Origin: Rossellomorea marisflavi
GTDB taxonomy: Bacteria; Bacillota; Bacilli; Bacillales; Bacillaceae_B
Length of the DNA stretch: 64,000 bases
Assembly: GCF_009806575.1 (NCBI RefSeq)
Contig: NZ_CP047095.1
Location: 3,414,001-3,478,000 of the forward strand
Direction: 5' to 3'
Of the stretch, positions 44,148 through 52,298 are shown piece by piece. The notes under the pieces are model-generated. The model did not search any database. It had not been told where the DNA came from and worked only from the letters and a program-made list of their open reading frames with translations. Positions within the stretch are counted from its first letter, which is position 1, and every line of letters begins with the position of its first letter. Made by a program: the position numbers and the translations under genes.

Positions 44148-45092
44148 TTACAGGCGTACGAAAGGAAGAGTCATGCAGCGGATTCCCCCGCCACCTTTTT
44201 CCAATTCATTCACATCCACCTCGATGATGCGTAATTTCTTTCGCTTCGGGTGGTCCTTCAGGATATGCCTGTTCATTTTCGTCGAGACAAGCAAGGTTTC
44301 AGGATTCAGATTCAGGAAATTGATATCCGCTACAGTATGGGACACGTCATCGGTCCAAAGGATGTCATAACCGTGCCGGGTCAGATAATCCCCCAGCATA
44401 TAGTAATGGGATCCCCCCTCATGGACGACCTGAACTGGCAGGAAGCGCATATACCCCTTGGCCACGATCACCCCTTCACCGGCCGCATTGAGGTTCATAT
44501 CCAGATGAAGGGTATCACCTCTCCGCGGGAGATCGATGATGGCGATTTCGCTATAGCCTGCGGCAAACATCTTCCCCTGCACGGCTTCAATGCTTTCGAT
44601 ACTCGTCCTTAGACCGGTATTGACAAGGATTGCGTCTTTATTAAGCAGCATGAGGTCTCCGTACTCCAATGCCTTCAGTTCATTGTTATCCTCGATCCGG
44701 AAGGTCTTCGGTTCGAACCACTCACTGAAGAGACGATGGGAATGGATATATTCGGGTGCCCTCATCGATGTCCCGGCATCTCCCGGTATTATTCGGTCAC
44801 GAAACACGCAGGCAAGATCCCGCACAAAGATGCGGTTGATCAGCTGACGACTGAGAGCGGCCTCTTCCTCCTTCAGATAGTCCGCGTAATCAATGACCTT
44901 GACACCCTCGGATTCCATCGCTCCCTTCATTGCAAGGAAGTTCTCCAACGCGATGTCATGGTCTACGGGTTTCTCCCACTGTACATAATCCGCTGTTTTT
45001 TGGTCGGGAACGTCCAGGACGGACGGCGAACAAACCAGTACGGCCTTCAATTCCCCGAATTCATTCTCACATCTTGGCTGTATGTTATCCAT
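44148..45092 (-). CDS. DDAH/amidinotransferase-like enzyme (paralogue 2)
   Basis: A 314-residue pentein-fold protein. Active-site elements are LRAPEY-like N-terminal segment, HLDMNLN with the catalytic His-containing HLD, and the C-terminal nucleophile C306 in GGGGIRCMTLP. GATGGAGGCAAAGAC precedes the ATG. It shares the HLD and G-G-x-R-C elements with the protein at 26912, though overall similarity is moderate. It probably hydrolyses a guanidino compound; the substrate is unknown. Confidence 0.86.
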   Translation of the reverse strand: MDNIQPRCENEFGELKAVLVCSPSVLDVPDQKTADYVQWEKPVDHDIALENFLAMKGAMESEGVKVIDYADYLKEEEAALSRQLINRIFVRDLACVFRDRIIPGDAGTSMRAPEYIHSHRLFSEWFEPKTFRIEDNNELKALEYGDLMLLNKDAILVNTGLRTSIESIEAVQGKMFAAGYSEIAIIDLPRRGDTLHLDMNLNAAGEGVIVAKGYMRFLPVQVVHEGGSHYYMLGDYLTRHGYDILWTDDVSHTVADINFLNLNPETLLVSTKMNRHILKDHPKRKKLRIIEVDVNELEKGGGGIRCMTLPFVRL

Positions 45093-45152
45093 GTCTTTGC
45101 CTCCATCACTTCATATGCTCATTAGATTCCCCTTTGTGTGAGCTGCCCATAC

Positions 45153-45182
45153 AAAAAAAGAGACAAGGCATCCTCATCTCTT
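45153..45182 (-). terminator. Terminator overlapping the YqcI-like stop codon
   Basis: On the minus strand AGAGATGAGGATGCCTTGTCTCT forms a stem (AGAGA/TCTCT with inner AGG/CCT) followed by seven T residues. Confidence 0.78.
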
Positions 45183-45902
45183 CGCGGCTTTCAAGCTATT
45201 CAAAAACGGACATTTACCAAGTGAAGTATCGTCATCCCCCAAGTAATATTGCTGCCATTCAAAATTATCTTCCTGACCGTACCACTTCAAACTGGGATGC
45301 ACCGCCACCTCATCGTACTTCTCAAGGCGATCCCTGATGACTTTTTTCATTTTTTGACCGAGGGGTGTTCCGGAATTAATATCCTCGAACACCCATCGAG
45401 GCTGAAAGGCCATCATGAAATAGGGGAAATGCCTGCTCTTCCGCTTCTCATGAGCAGGTGTCGCGCAGAATGCAAAGTACGATTCTCCGTGATGGCAGAA
45501 TTCCCATGAATGGTGGGCGGGGTCTTCTGAAATGCCTTCCGGCCATGGGATGGGGTCATCTGCATAAAGCTGATTCAACAGCGCCCAGAACCGATCCCTG
45601 AATCCATCCACAGTCCCTTCCTGCCATTCGAAAAATACGACGAGGGAGGTGTAGTTCCCGGCTGATCTCGAGGTGCGGGTATACTCTGACAACATGGAAG
45701 CGAGCTCTCCCCCTGCCGTTTCCGGTTCACCGGAAGCGAATCCATACCTTAACATATCTTTCTGAAATCCTTGAATTCCCGGAACGCAAGGGTATGGCTG
45801 ATTCCGGTCTTCCATCATTGCCCTGAAATAGTCGAACGCCCCCTGCTCCCATCCCTTCATGGAGTCCCTGTTTCCTTCGATCCACTCTCTTGTCACAATC
45901 AT
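45174..45902 (-). CDS. YqcI/YcgG-family protein
   Basis: A 242-residue cytosolic protein of the YqcI/YcgG family. Characteristic parts are PYPCVPGIQGFQKDMLRYGF near the N-terminus and EDPAHHSWEFCHHGESYF in the middle, rich in His/Cys/Trp. The start is the ATG at 45902 with GAGGGGGGAC upstream. The family has no firmly known function; its conserved Cys and His suggest a cofactor or metal. Confidence 0.85.
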   Translation of the reverse strand: MIVTREWIEGNRDSMKGWEQGAFDYFRAMMEDRNQPYPCVPGIQGFQKDMLRYGFASGEPETAGGELASMLSEYTRTSRSAGNYTSLVVFFEWQEGTVDGFRDRFWALLNQLYADDPIPWPEGISEDPAHHSWEFCHHGESYFAFCATPAHEKRKSRHFPYFMMAFQPRWVFEDINSGTPLGQKMKKVIRDRLEKYDEVAVHPSLKWYGQEDNFEWQQYYLGDDDTSLGKCPFLNSLKAAKR

Positions 45903-45962
45903 CGGTGTCCCCCCTCGGAAATACACCACATGATATGTAACGTTCAGGAACTGGGTGTCTGT

Positions 45963-46592
45963 CTAGGCGAACAATACAGCCGCTGCCCGAATCGCAAAAT
46001 AAATGCCGAAACCGAACATGACGACCCCAGAGAGAATCGAGATGAAGCGAAGGGCACCGGGATGTACGTATTTCCTAGCGCCCGTTGCAATGAAGGCCAT
46101 GGTGATATCCCAAATCGTGATACCGATAAAGATCCCCAAGCTATATAAGAGGAGATGCCCTGTCCCATATGAAGTAGTGGTCTGGGCAAGGATCGAGCCA
46201 TATATCCCAAGCCAGAAGATGATGCTGAGAGGATTGGAGAGAGCCATGATGAATCCTGTCCACAGTGATTTTTTCTTGGATTCCCCCTCCTCCCCCTGCT
46301 GCGGTTGAGTGAGCTCATGGGATTTCGCAATACTTTCAATACCGGTGAAGATCAGGATGAATGCTCCCGACATCCACAGGATCAACTGGATGACCGGCGT
46401 GTCGATGAACGGTGCAAGTCCAAAGTAAATGGCAAGCATAAAGATGGCGTCGGCTCCCATGCCTCCGACGCCTACGAGCCATGAATGCCAAAACCCATAG
46501 CGTATCCCCTTGTCCAGCTGAGCCGCATTGATCGGCCCCATCGGCGCAGACAACGATAATCCGAGGAAGATATAACTGAAGAAAATACTCAT
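45963..46592 (-). CDS. LysE-family amino acid exporter
   Basis: A 209-residue membrane protein with six helices and the LysE/RhtB N-terminal signature GLSLSAPMGPINAAQL. AAAGGTGGGC precedes the ATG. It would export an amino acid or a related metabolite; the adjacent genes do not identify it. Confidence 0.9.
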   Translation of the reverse strand: MSIFFSYIFLGLSLSAPMGPINAAQLDKGIRYGFWHSWLVGVGGMGADAIFMLAIYFGLAPFIDTPVIQLILWMSGAFILIFTGIESIAKSHELTQPQQGEEGESKKKSLWTGFIMALSNPLSIIFWLGIYGSILAQTTTSYGTGHLLLYSLGIFIGITIWDITMAFIATGARKYVHPGALRFISILSGVVMFGFGIYFAIRAAAVLFA

Positions 46593-46740
46593 GAATGCCC
46601 ACCTTTATCACGTCTTTCTTCCATTGTATTCAAGCTTGTCTCGAAATAGTCGTGGATATTGGGAGGGATCTGCTTGGTATGGCTCACCGGGCTCTGTACA
46701 TACTAATATGCGAATGACATTTTACCAGGAGGGATACACA

Positions 46741-47337
46741 ATGGACCAACAGTCCTTCAATCAGCCACACACGCAGACACCACCGAATCATGGGGGGCAT
46801 GAACTATTTGACGCCCACGAAGTGATCGCAGGCATCATCTCCATGCTTGATCAGTACCAAATGTATGAGCCCCATATCCAGGATCCTGCCCTGAAGGACA
46901 TCCTTCATCGTCAGTCCGCATTTGTAACAACCCTGTATAACACCATTGTCGAAAGCTTCTCAACAGGGAGTAAGCCTCCGGTTCCGACACAGGTATACGA
47001 GATGACTCAAGACCATCAGACAGTATATGGAATCAAGGCAGGAGCTCCTAAAAAGCCGAACGCATCCGTACAGGATCTATCGGATAATGGATTATCCGCC
47101 TACATGCTCGGTCAGACCAAGTCCCTTGCCTCGCTCCTTGCGATGACGGCCCTTGAAATGACCAATCCTGTTCTGAGAAGAGTGGTGGCCGACAGTGTGC
47201 CGAACTTCATCGAGATGAGCTATGAGATCTTCCTTTATCAGAATAAACATGGGTACTACCAGGTGCCCCAGCTACAGGCTCAGGACATGGCCCTTATGCT
47301 TCAAAGCTATGGCCCTGCCAGTCAAACAAAACATTGA
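46741..47337 (+). CDS. Spore coat protein, CotF family
   Basis: A 198-residue protein with a Gln/Pro/His-rich N-terminus and two helical CotF-like modules (HEVIAGIISMLDQYQMYEP and the segment from LSAYMLGQTKSLASLLA). CAGGAGGGATACACA precedes the ATG at 46741; the upstream open frame is not used. The Tyr/Gln-rich C-terminus resembles coat proteins. It is expressed late in sporulation by inference only. Confidence 0.82.
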   Translation: MDQQSFNQPHTQTPPNHGGHELFDAHEVIAGIISMLDQYQMYEPHIQDPALKDILHRQSAFVTTLYNTIVESFSTGSKPPVPTQVYEMTQDHQTVYGIKAGAPKKPNASVQDLSDNGLSAYMLGQTKSLASLLAMTALEMTNPVLRRVVADSVPNFIEMSYEIFLYQNKHGYYQVPQLQAQDMALMLQSYGPASQTKH

Positions 47338-47340
47338 TCA

Positions 47341-47378
47341 AAAAATCCCGTCCTGCTGATCGAGGACGGGATTTTTTT
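47341..47378 (+). terminator. Terminator after the coat protein gene
   Basis: AAAAATCCCGTCCT pairs with AGGACGGGATTTTT around an inner GCTGATCG loop. Confidence 0.92.
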
Positions 47379-47437
47379 CACATGCCCACCCATCCGGACA
47401 TAGGATGGTTGATAAAAAGGCATGGAGGTGTATTTCG

Positions 47438-47932
47438 TTGATCCATATTGTCAAAACAGGAGAAACGCTGTATCAGATTGCCACCGATTTCCGTAAGCCC
47501 CTTAAGACCATCATCGATGCCAATCCCGGTGTGAGCCCGGGAGCGATCTACCCCGGTCAGCCCATCGTCATTCCGGGCATCCCGAATACCCATACCATCC
47601 CATACAGGATCGAGGTTTCAGTGAATAAACGGTGGCTCCGCCTTTATAAAAACGGGGCACTGGTCAAGCAATATCCTATAGCCGTAGGAAGGATGCTCCA
47701 TGAAACCCCGATCGGTGAATTCATCGTGATTAACAAATCTCCCAATCCAGGTGGTCCATACGGGACGATGTGGATGAGCTTGTCGAAGCAAGGTTATGGC
47801 ATCCACGGAACCAACGATCCAAGCTCGATTGGAAAAGCGGTGTCGGCTGGATGCATCCGGATGCAGAATAAGGACGTGGAGGAGCTGGCAGGGACCATAC
47901 CGGTCGGGACACCCGTGATGATTACCCCTTGA
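47438..47932 (+). CDS. ykuD: L,D-transpeptidase YkuD with LysM domain
   Basis: A 164-residue protein. TTG start at 47438 with GGAGGTG upstream. An N-terminal LysM repeat (residues 2-46, [21 protein letters not shown]) binds peptidoglycan. The YkuD catalytic domain follows, with the [20 protein letters not shown] motif containing the catalytic His and Cys. Length equals that of B. subtilis YkuD, a spore-associated cell-wall enzyme. Its stop abuts the lysC stop head-on with no spacer. Confidence 0.93.
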   Translation: MIHIVKTGETLYQIATDFRKPLKTIIDANPGVSPGAIYPGQPIVIPGIPNTHTIPYRIEVSVNKRWLRLYKNGALVKQYPIAVGRMLHETPIGEFIVINKSPNPGGPYGTMWMSLSKQGYGIHGTNDPSSIGKAVSAGCIRMQNKDVEELAGTIPVGTPVMITP

Positions 47933-49129
47933 TCACCTCACGACCCTTTTGGCCCCAGAAGCATCGAGACCGGCAAACGTGTGGAGCACGTCAGCAGCTC
48001 TATAAATATCCTCCGATCCGATAAGGGCCGTTACCTTCTCCGGATCTTCATGGATGGAGAATACATCGATTCCGGAATCATCAAGAGTGGATCTCACCCC
48101 GAACCTCAGTATGTCTGAACCGGGAGATTTCACGATGGTCACTTTTGCCTGCTCCATCTTCTTCGAGTATCCCTGGCCAAGATCGCGCAACAGATGCTCA
48201 ACGTCGCTGCGGTCAGACGCATCAACCGTCAAGGTCAGATCCTGCCCCTTCCATTGCAAATCTGGTTTTACGTGGATGACTTCCAGGGATTCCTTGAGAA
48301 GGGATTCCAACCCGTAAGCAGCATCCTCCATGCTGATGGACACGACCTCATCTTTGAACGCAACACCGACGGCATGGCCCCGATCAGCGATATGGATGTG
48401 GTCATCTACGAGTGTCCCTTCTCCTTTGATCAAGCCCGGAAGGATGCGGAACGGGATCCTGCTCTTTTTTGAATGAAAGACGGCCCTCGGATGGATGACG
48501 GCTGCCCCGGAATCGGCGAGACAGAGAACCTCACGGTAGGTAAGATGTGGGATTCTCGTCGCAGCGGGGACAACCCGGGGATCGGTCGTATAGATTCCAT
48601 CTACATCCGTATAGATATCACAGCGCTCCGCACCAAGTGCTGCAGCAAGTGCCGTCGCCGTTGTATCGGACCCTCCCCTTCCAAGGGTCGTGATTTCCCC
48701 CGTATCGGTGATTCCCTGAAATCCTGCCACAACGGGGATGCTTCCTCTACGGAGCTCTTCCCTCACCCGGGATGGGTCAATACCTTTTATCCTGGCCTTC
48801 CCATGGACGCCATCAGTTCTGATCCCCGCTTGCCGCCCAGTAAGGGAGACGGCTTTGAATCCCGCCTCTTGAATCGACAGGGTCAAGAGGGCAATGGTGA
48901 TCTGTTCACCTGTGGATAACAGGAGATCCATCTCCCGTTTTGGGGGATGGGCCGTGATCTCCCTCGCGAGCTTCGTCAAATGGTCGGTCGTGTCACCCAT
49001 GGCAGACACGACGACCGCCACCTCTTTCCCCTTTTGCTTCTCACGGATGACATGTTGGGCCATCCGCTTGATTCTTTCCACCGATCCCACTGAAGTGCCT
49101 CCGAATTTCTGTACGATGATCTCCACCAT
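47933..49129 (-). CDS. lysC: Aspartokinase (LysC type)
   Basis: A 398-residue amino-acid kinase that phosphorylates aspartate, the first step towards lysine, methionine and threonine. The N-terminal KFGGTSVGS, TLGRGGSDTTA and DIYTDVDGIYTTDPR motifs are conserved. ACT regulatory domains follow from about residue 260. The frame starts upstream, but SD-like AAGGGG precedes ATG 49129 and GTG 49126. It is 26 bases after hom in the same operon and therefore under the SAM riboswitch, implying a methionine-directed aspartokinase. Confidence 0.9.
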   Translation of the reverse strand: MVEIIVQKFGGTSVGSVERIKRMAQHVIREKQKGKEVAVVVSAMGDTTDHLTKLAREITAHPPKREMDLLLSTGEQITIALLTLSIQEAGFKAVSLTGRQAGIRTDGVHGKARIKGIDPSRVREELRRGSIPVVAGFQGITDTGEITTLGRGGSDTTATALAAALGAERCDIYTDVDGIYTTDPRVVPAATRIPHLTYREVLCLADSGAAVIHPRAVFHSKKSRIPFRILPGLIKGEGTLVDDHIHIADRGHAVGVAFKDEVVSISMEDAAYGLESLLKESLEVIHVKPDLQWKGQDLTLTVDASDRSDVEHLLRDLGQGYSKKMEQAKVTIVKSPGSDILRFGVRSTLDDSGIDVFSIHEDPEKVTALIGSEDIYRAADVLHTFAGLDASGAKRVVR

Positions 49130-49155
49130 GTCCCCTTCTTTCATTTAGTAAATGG

Positions 49156-50397
49156 TTAACGCACCGATGCTTCCCTTCTCAGACTCGACTCGAGGGGAAG
49201 TTCTTTCAACACAGGATAGGGCTGCAGCGTTTCATCCGCATGCTTCACCGCATCCCACGCTTCTTCACTTCCTCTGATGAAGAGATACAGGTGGCCGTTG
49301 AGCTTGATTCGATCCAATAGATCGAATCGTGCCACCCATTCCGGTAATGCTTCATCCGGAGTCCTCACCACCCATTCGCCATCCCGGCCGGTTAGGGCTT
49401 CGACTCCTACCCTGGCATGTGCTCCAGATGATGCGTATCTCCCTTCGATCAAGGATAGAAAATCCTCCACCATGGCACTTCCCGTCGGTAATTTGCCCGC
49501 TCCCGGTCCGGACAGGGTCACCCTTCCGACCAGGCTCCCTTTTACAGACACGACGTTTTCAACATCCTCCACTCCGTAGAAAGGATGGGACTCCTTCACC
49601 AATACCGGCTCCACTGCTCCACAGATGTCTTCTCCTTCCCTTTGAATCGACCCGATATGCTTGAACCGGAGGGAGAAGGATTCGGCAGCCTGCAGCCAAT
49701 CACTTGTCAGATCCGTGATGCCCTTTCTCGGGACCGCTTCCCAATCAGGTTGACTACCAAAGGCAGCGCGGCTTAGGATCATCAGTTTATAGAAAGCATC
49801 CTGCCCTTCCACATCACTTGTGGGATCTGCCTCTGCGTATCCCTTTTCCTGTGCAGTGGAGAGGGCACGCTCAAAGGACACGCCTTCTTTCCTCATTTGG
49901 GAAAGGATGAAATTGGAGGTTCCGTTCAATATGCCTTGGATATGTGTGATTTCATTCACATTCAATAGTTGCCTGATGGCCCCGATAATGGGAAGCCCTC
50001 CTGCCGTAGTCGCTTCATATCCCACTGTTACTCCCCGTTCACGCGCACGCCTCAAGAGATCCTCACCCTTGGAGGAAAACATCGCCTTATTGGCAGTCAC
50101 TACATGGATTCCCCTTTCGATGGCCTTCTTGAGATAGGTGTATCCAGGCTCTTCGCCGACAATCGCCTCGAAGACCACATTGATCCCTTCTTCTTCAAGG
50201 ATTTCGTCAAAGTCCGTCGTAACCTTGATGCTTGGATCGATTTGTCTTTCCTTTGAGGGGTCTTTGATCAAGATGGCACGGATCCGCACCTCTTTTCCTG
50301 TGATCTCCTTGATCCTTTCTCGATGTGTGTCCAGGGCTTCGTACACCCCCTGGCCGACGGTTCCGAATCCGAGTAGTGCTACATGCAGTTCTGACAT
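49156..50397 (-). CDS. hom: Homoserine dehydrogenase
   Basis: A 413-residue enzyme reducing aspartate semialdehyde to homoserine. NAD-binding GFGTVGQGVYEAL is at the N-terminus and the catalytic-domain signature is GILNGTSNFILSQM plus ERGIHVVTANKAMF. A C-terminal ACT-like domain (about residues 330-413) should sense amino acids. AGGAGGAAGAACC precedes the ATG. It heads a hom-lysC operon controlled by an S-box riboswitch. Confidence 0.95.
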   Translation of the reverse strand: MSELHVALLGFGTVGQGVYEALDTHRERIKEITGKEVRIRAILIKDPSKERQIDPSIKVTTDFDEILEEEGINVVFEAIVGEEPGYTYLKKAIERGIHVVTANKAMFSSKGEDLLRRARERGVTVGYEATTAGGLPIIGAIRQLLNVNEITHIQGILNGTSNFILSQMRKEGVSFERALSTAQEKGYAEADPTSDVEGQDAFYKLMILSRAAFGSQPDWEAVPRKGITDLTSDWLQAAESFSLRFKHIGSIQREGEDICGAVEPVLVKESHPFYGVEDVENVVSVKGSLVGRVTLSGPGAGKLPTGSAMVEDFLSLIEGRYASSGAHARVGVEALTGRDGEWVVRTPDEALPEWVARFDLLDRIKLNGHLYLFIRGSEEAWDAVKHADETLQPYPVLKELPLESSLRREASVR

Positions 50398-50456
50398 GGT
50401 TCTTCCTCCTAAAGGGTTGAATGACTTGGTTGAACGATGGCAGGGGATACAAAAAA

Positions 50457-50612
50457 GCCCCCTTCTTATGGTTAAGAAGAGGGCTTATCAGGCAGGCTCC
50501 TCCCCTTATCTTCCAGATCACCATCGATCTGTAGGAATTGGCACCTTTCATCATTGCAGGTTGCCGGGCTTCATCGGGCCTATTCCCTCCGCCGCTCTAG
50601 ATAAGAGTGTGT
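50457..50612 (-). promoter_or_regulatory. SAM-I (S-box) riboswitch with terminator, controlling hom-lysC
   Basis: On the minus strand: P1 strand CTCTTATCTAGAG (50607-50595), GGAGGGA, GGCCCGATGAAGCCCGGCAACC, then AAGGTGCCAATTCC and AGATAAG closing P1. These match all SAM-I consensus elements. The terminator AGCCCTCTTCTT..AAGAAGGGGGCT (50457-50486) with a T run follows. Confidence 0.97.
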
Positions 50613-50649
50613 GTTTTTCTGAATTGTTCAGTCAATAAGTATGAGTAGG

Positions 50650-50679
50650 ATTATATAGGGAATCCGGTCTTCACGTCAA
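50650..50679 (-). promoter_or_regulatory. Sigma-A promoter of hom-lysC
   Basis: Minus strand: -35 TTGACG (50679-50674), 18-base spacer, -10 TATAAT (50655-50650), about 45 bases before the riboswitch aptamer. Confidence 0.8.
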
Positions 50680-50836
50680 TAGATTTTTTATCTTTTCTGA
50701 TAATTAGACCCTTTTTCGCCCCTTTTGATACAGGGAGAAAAAGATTTATTTTAAATACCTAATTGGATGTTTTAACCCGGACATGTAGGGAAACAGATGA
50801 CTACTCAACATCATTCAGAAAGGATCGGATTACATC

Positions 50837-52222
50837 ATGTTCAAGAAATTCCTTCCAAACGACGTACAAAAGTACCTGCTCATGTCCAAAAGACAGCGGG
50901 CTCACGAAATCCAGCTCACCATCTGGTTCATGCCCTTCCTTTACATCTGCCTGTCCCTGCTGCTTGTGGCGTGCACCTTGTTCCTTGACCTGAAGGTGGA
51001 GCTGTCCCAGTATGTTCCCAAGCTCTTCAGCATGGATGCATCGGTGACCAGGACGCTTGTCAGCACCCTGATCGGCGGGGTGCTCACGCTGAGCGCCTTT
51101 ACACTGAACTCCCTCCTCGTCGTCCTTACGACGTTCAGCGGACAGTTCTCGCCCCGCATGCTGCTGAACTTCATTTCCGATAAAAAGACCCAGCACGCGC
51201 TCGGCATCTTCAATGGAAGCTTTGTCTTTGTACTCTTCATCTTCCTCTTCATCGGAAGTTCAAAGAAAGAAATGTTCACCGCCGCACCCGTCTTGACCGT
51301 CATTGTCGCCTTCATCGCAGCCATCACCTTCATCTTCTTCATCAATCACGCCTCCACGTGGATGCAGGTACATAATATCACCTACAACATGAAGAAGGTA
51401 TCCGAAGTCATGATCAATCAAACACTCAAAAAAGATCTGGAGTGCCACCGGACAAAAGATGATCATCCCCGGTTCGAACTGGATGAAAGCAAGTGCCTGA
51501 ATGTCAAAGCAAAAGCATCGGGCTACGTACAGCTCATCGACTTCCACTCCATGATCGAGAAAGCCCGGGAGGACGGGATCATCGTCCGCCTGCACTTCAA
51601 GATCGGCGATTTCGTCCTCTGCGGCAACGACCTTATCTGCCTGTACGGAGCGGATGAAGAAAAGGTCGACCAGGAACAATACCTGGCCCTCATCGAAATC
51701 GGCCACAAGGAAACAGAAATACAGGATCTTCAAATGGGGATGCATAAACTGGCAGAAGTGGCTATCAAATCTCTCGGCAATGACGATCCGAAAACGGCGT
51801 CCAATACGATCCATCAGATTACAGACCTGATGCTCACCATCAATCATCACCTATCGTTCTCCCCTTATTTGATTGACGATGATGATGATGTCCGGGTCAT
51901 TCTCGAGATTGAAGACTTTGATTATTACCTGTATCGAGGATTCGGATACGTACGGCATTATGCCAGAGGTAACCATCTGATCATCACGGATATCGTCAAA
52001 GCACTTTCCCGCCTTTCAGAAACCTTGCCGCGCGAACGGCATCAATGCCTATGGGATTTCGCCGCCAACACCATCGATCATATAGAAGAAGCCGTCATCT
52101 ATGAACTTGATAAAACCTTCTTGCTCACCGAACTGAAAATCCTTGCCAAGATCACCGGTCATATGGAAGAGTACCGACACATCCACCAAAAATTCTATCC
52201 CGATGCCAATCGGAACGTTTAA
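50837..52222 (+). CDS. DUF2254-family membrane protein
   Basis: A 461-residue protein with about four N-terminal membrane segments (residues 20-160, beginning WFMPFLYICLSLLLVACTL), followed by a large soluble domain (from about residue 185) rich in charged residues. This layout is that of DUF2254. AAAGGATCGG precedes the ATG. The function is unknown. The cytosolic C-terminal part has a segment rich in Asp (IDDDDDVRV). Confidence 0.85.
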   Translation: MFKKFLPNDVQKYLLMSKRQRAHEIQLTIWFMPFLYICLSLLLVACTLFLDLKVELSQYVPKLFSMDASVTRTLVSTLIGGVLTLSAFTLNSLLVVLTTFSGQFSPRMLLNFISDKKTQHALGIFNGSFVFVLFIFLFIGSSKKEMFTAAPVLTVIVAFIAAITFIFFINHASTWMQVHNITYNMKKVSEVMINQTLKKDLECHRTKDDHPRFELDESKCLNVKAKASGYVQLIDFHSMIEKAREDGIIVRLHFKIGDFVLCGNDLICLYGADEEKVDQEQYLALIEIGHKETEIQDLQMGMHKLAEVAIKSLGNDDPKTASNTIHQITDLMLTINHHLSFSPYLIDDDDDVRVILEIEDFDYYLYRGFGYVRHYARGNHLIITDIVKALSRLSETLPRERHQCLWDFAANTIDHIEEAVIYELDKTFLLTELKILAKITGHMEEYRHIHQKFYPDANRNV

Positions 52223-52244
52223 CCGGAGCTTCGTGTACGCATAC

Positions 52245-52293
52245 AAAAAGAACCAATTGGAAACTGTAAATCCGCATCCAATTGGTTCTTTTA
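52245..52293. terminator. Bidirectional terminator
   Basis: AAAAGAACCAATTGGA and TCCAATTGGTTCTTTT form a 16-bp perfect stem around a 15-base loop between the convergent DUF2254 and M3 peptidase genes. Confidence 0.95.
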
Positions 52294-52298
52294 TCATG

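Noticed and set aside
51260..51850. Minus-strand frame of 196 codons within the DUF2254 gene
   Set aside because: Antisense shadow; the plus-strand DUF2254 frame has the start site, length and membrane pattern.
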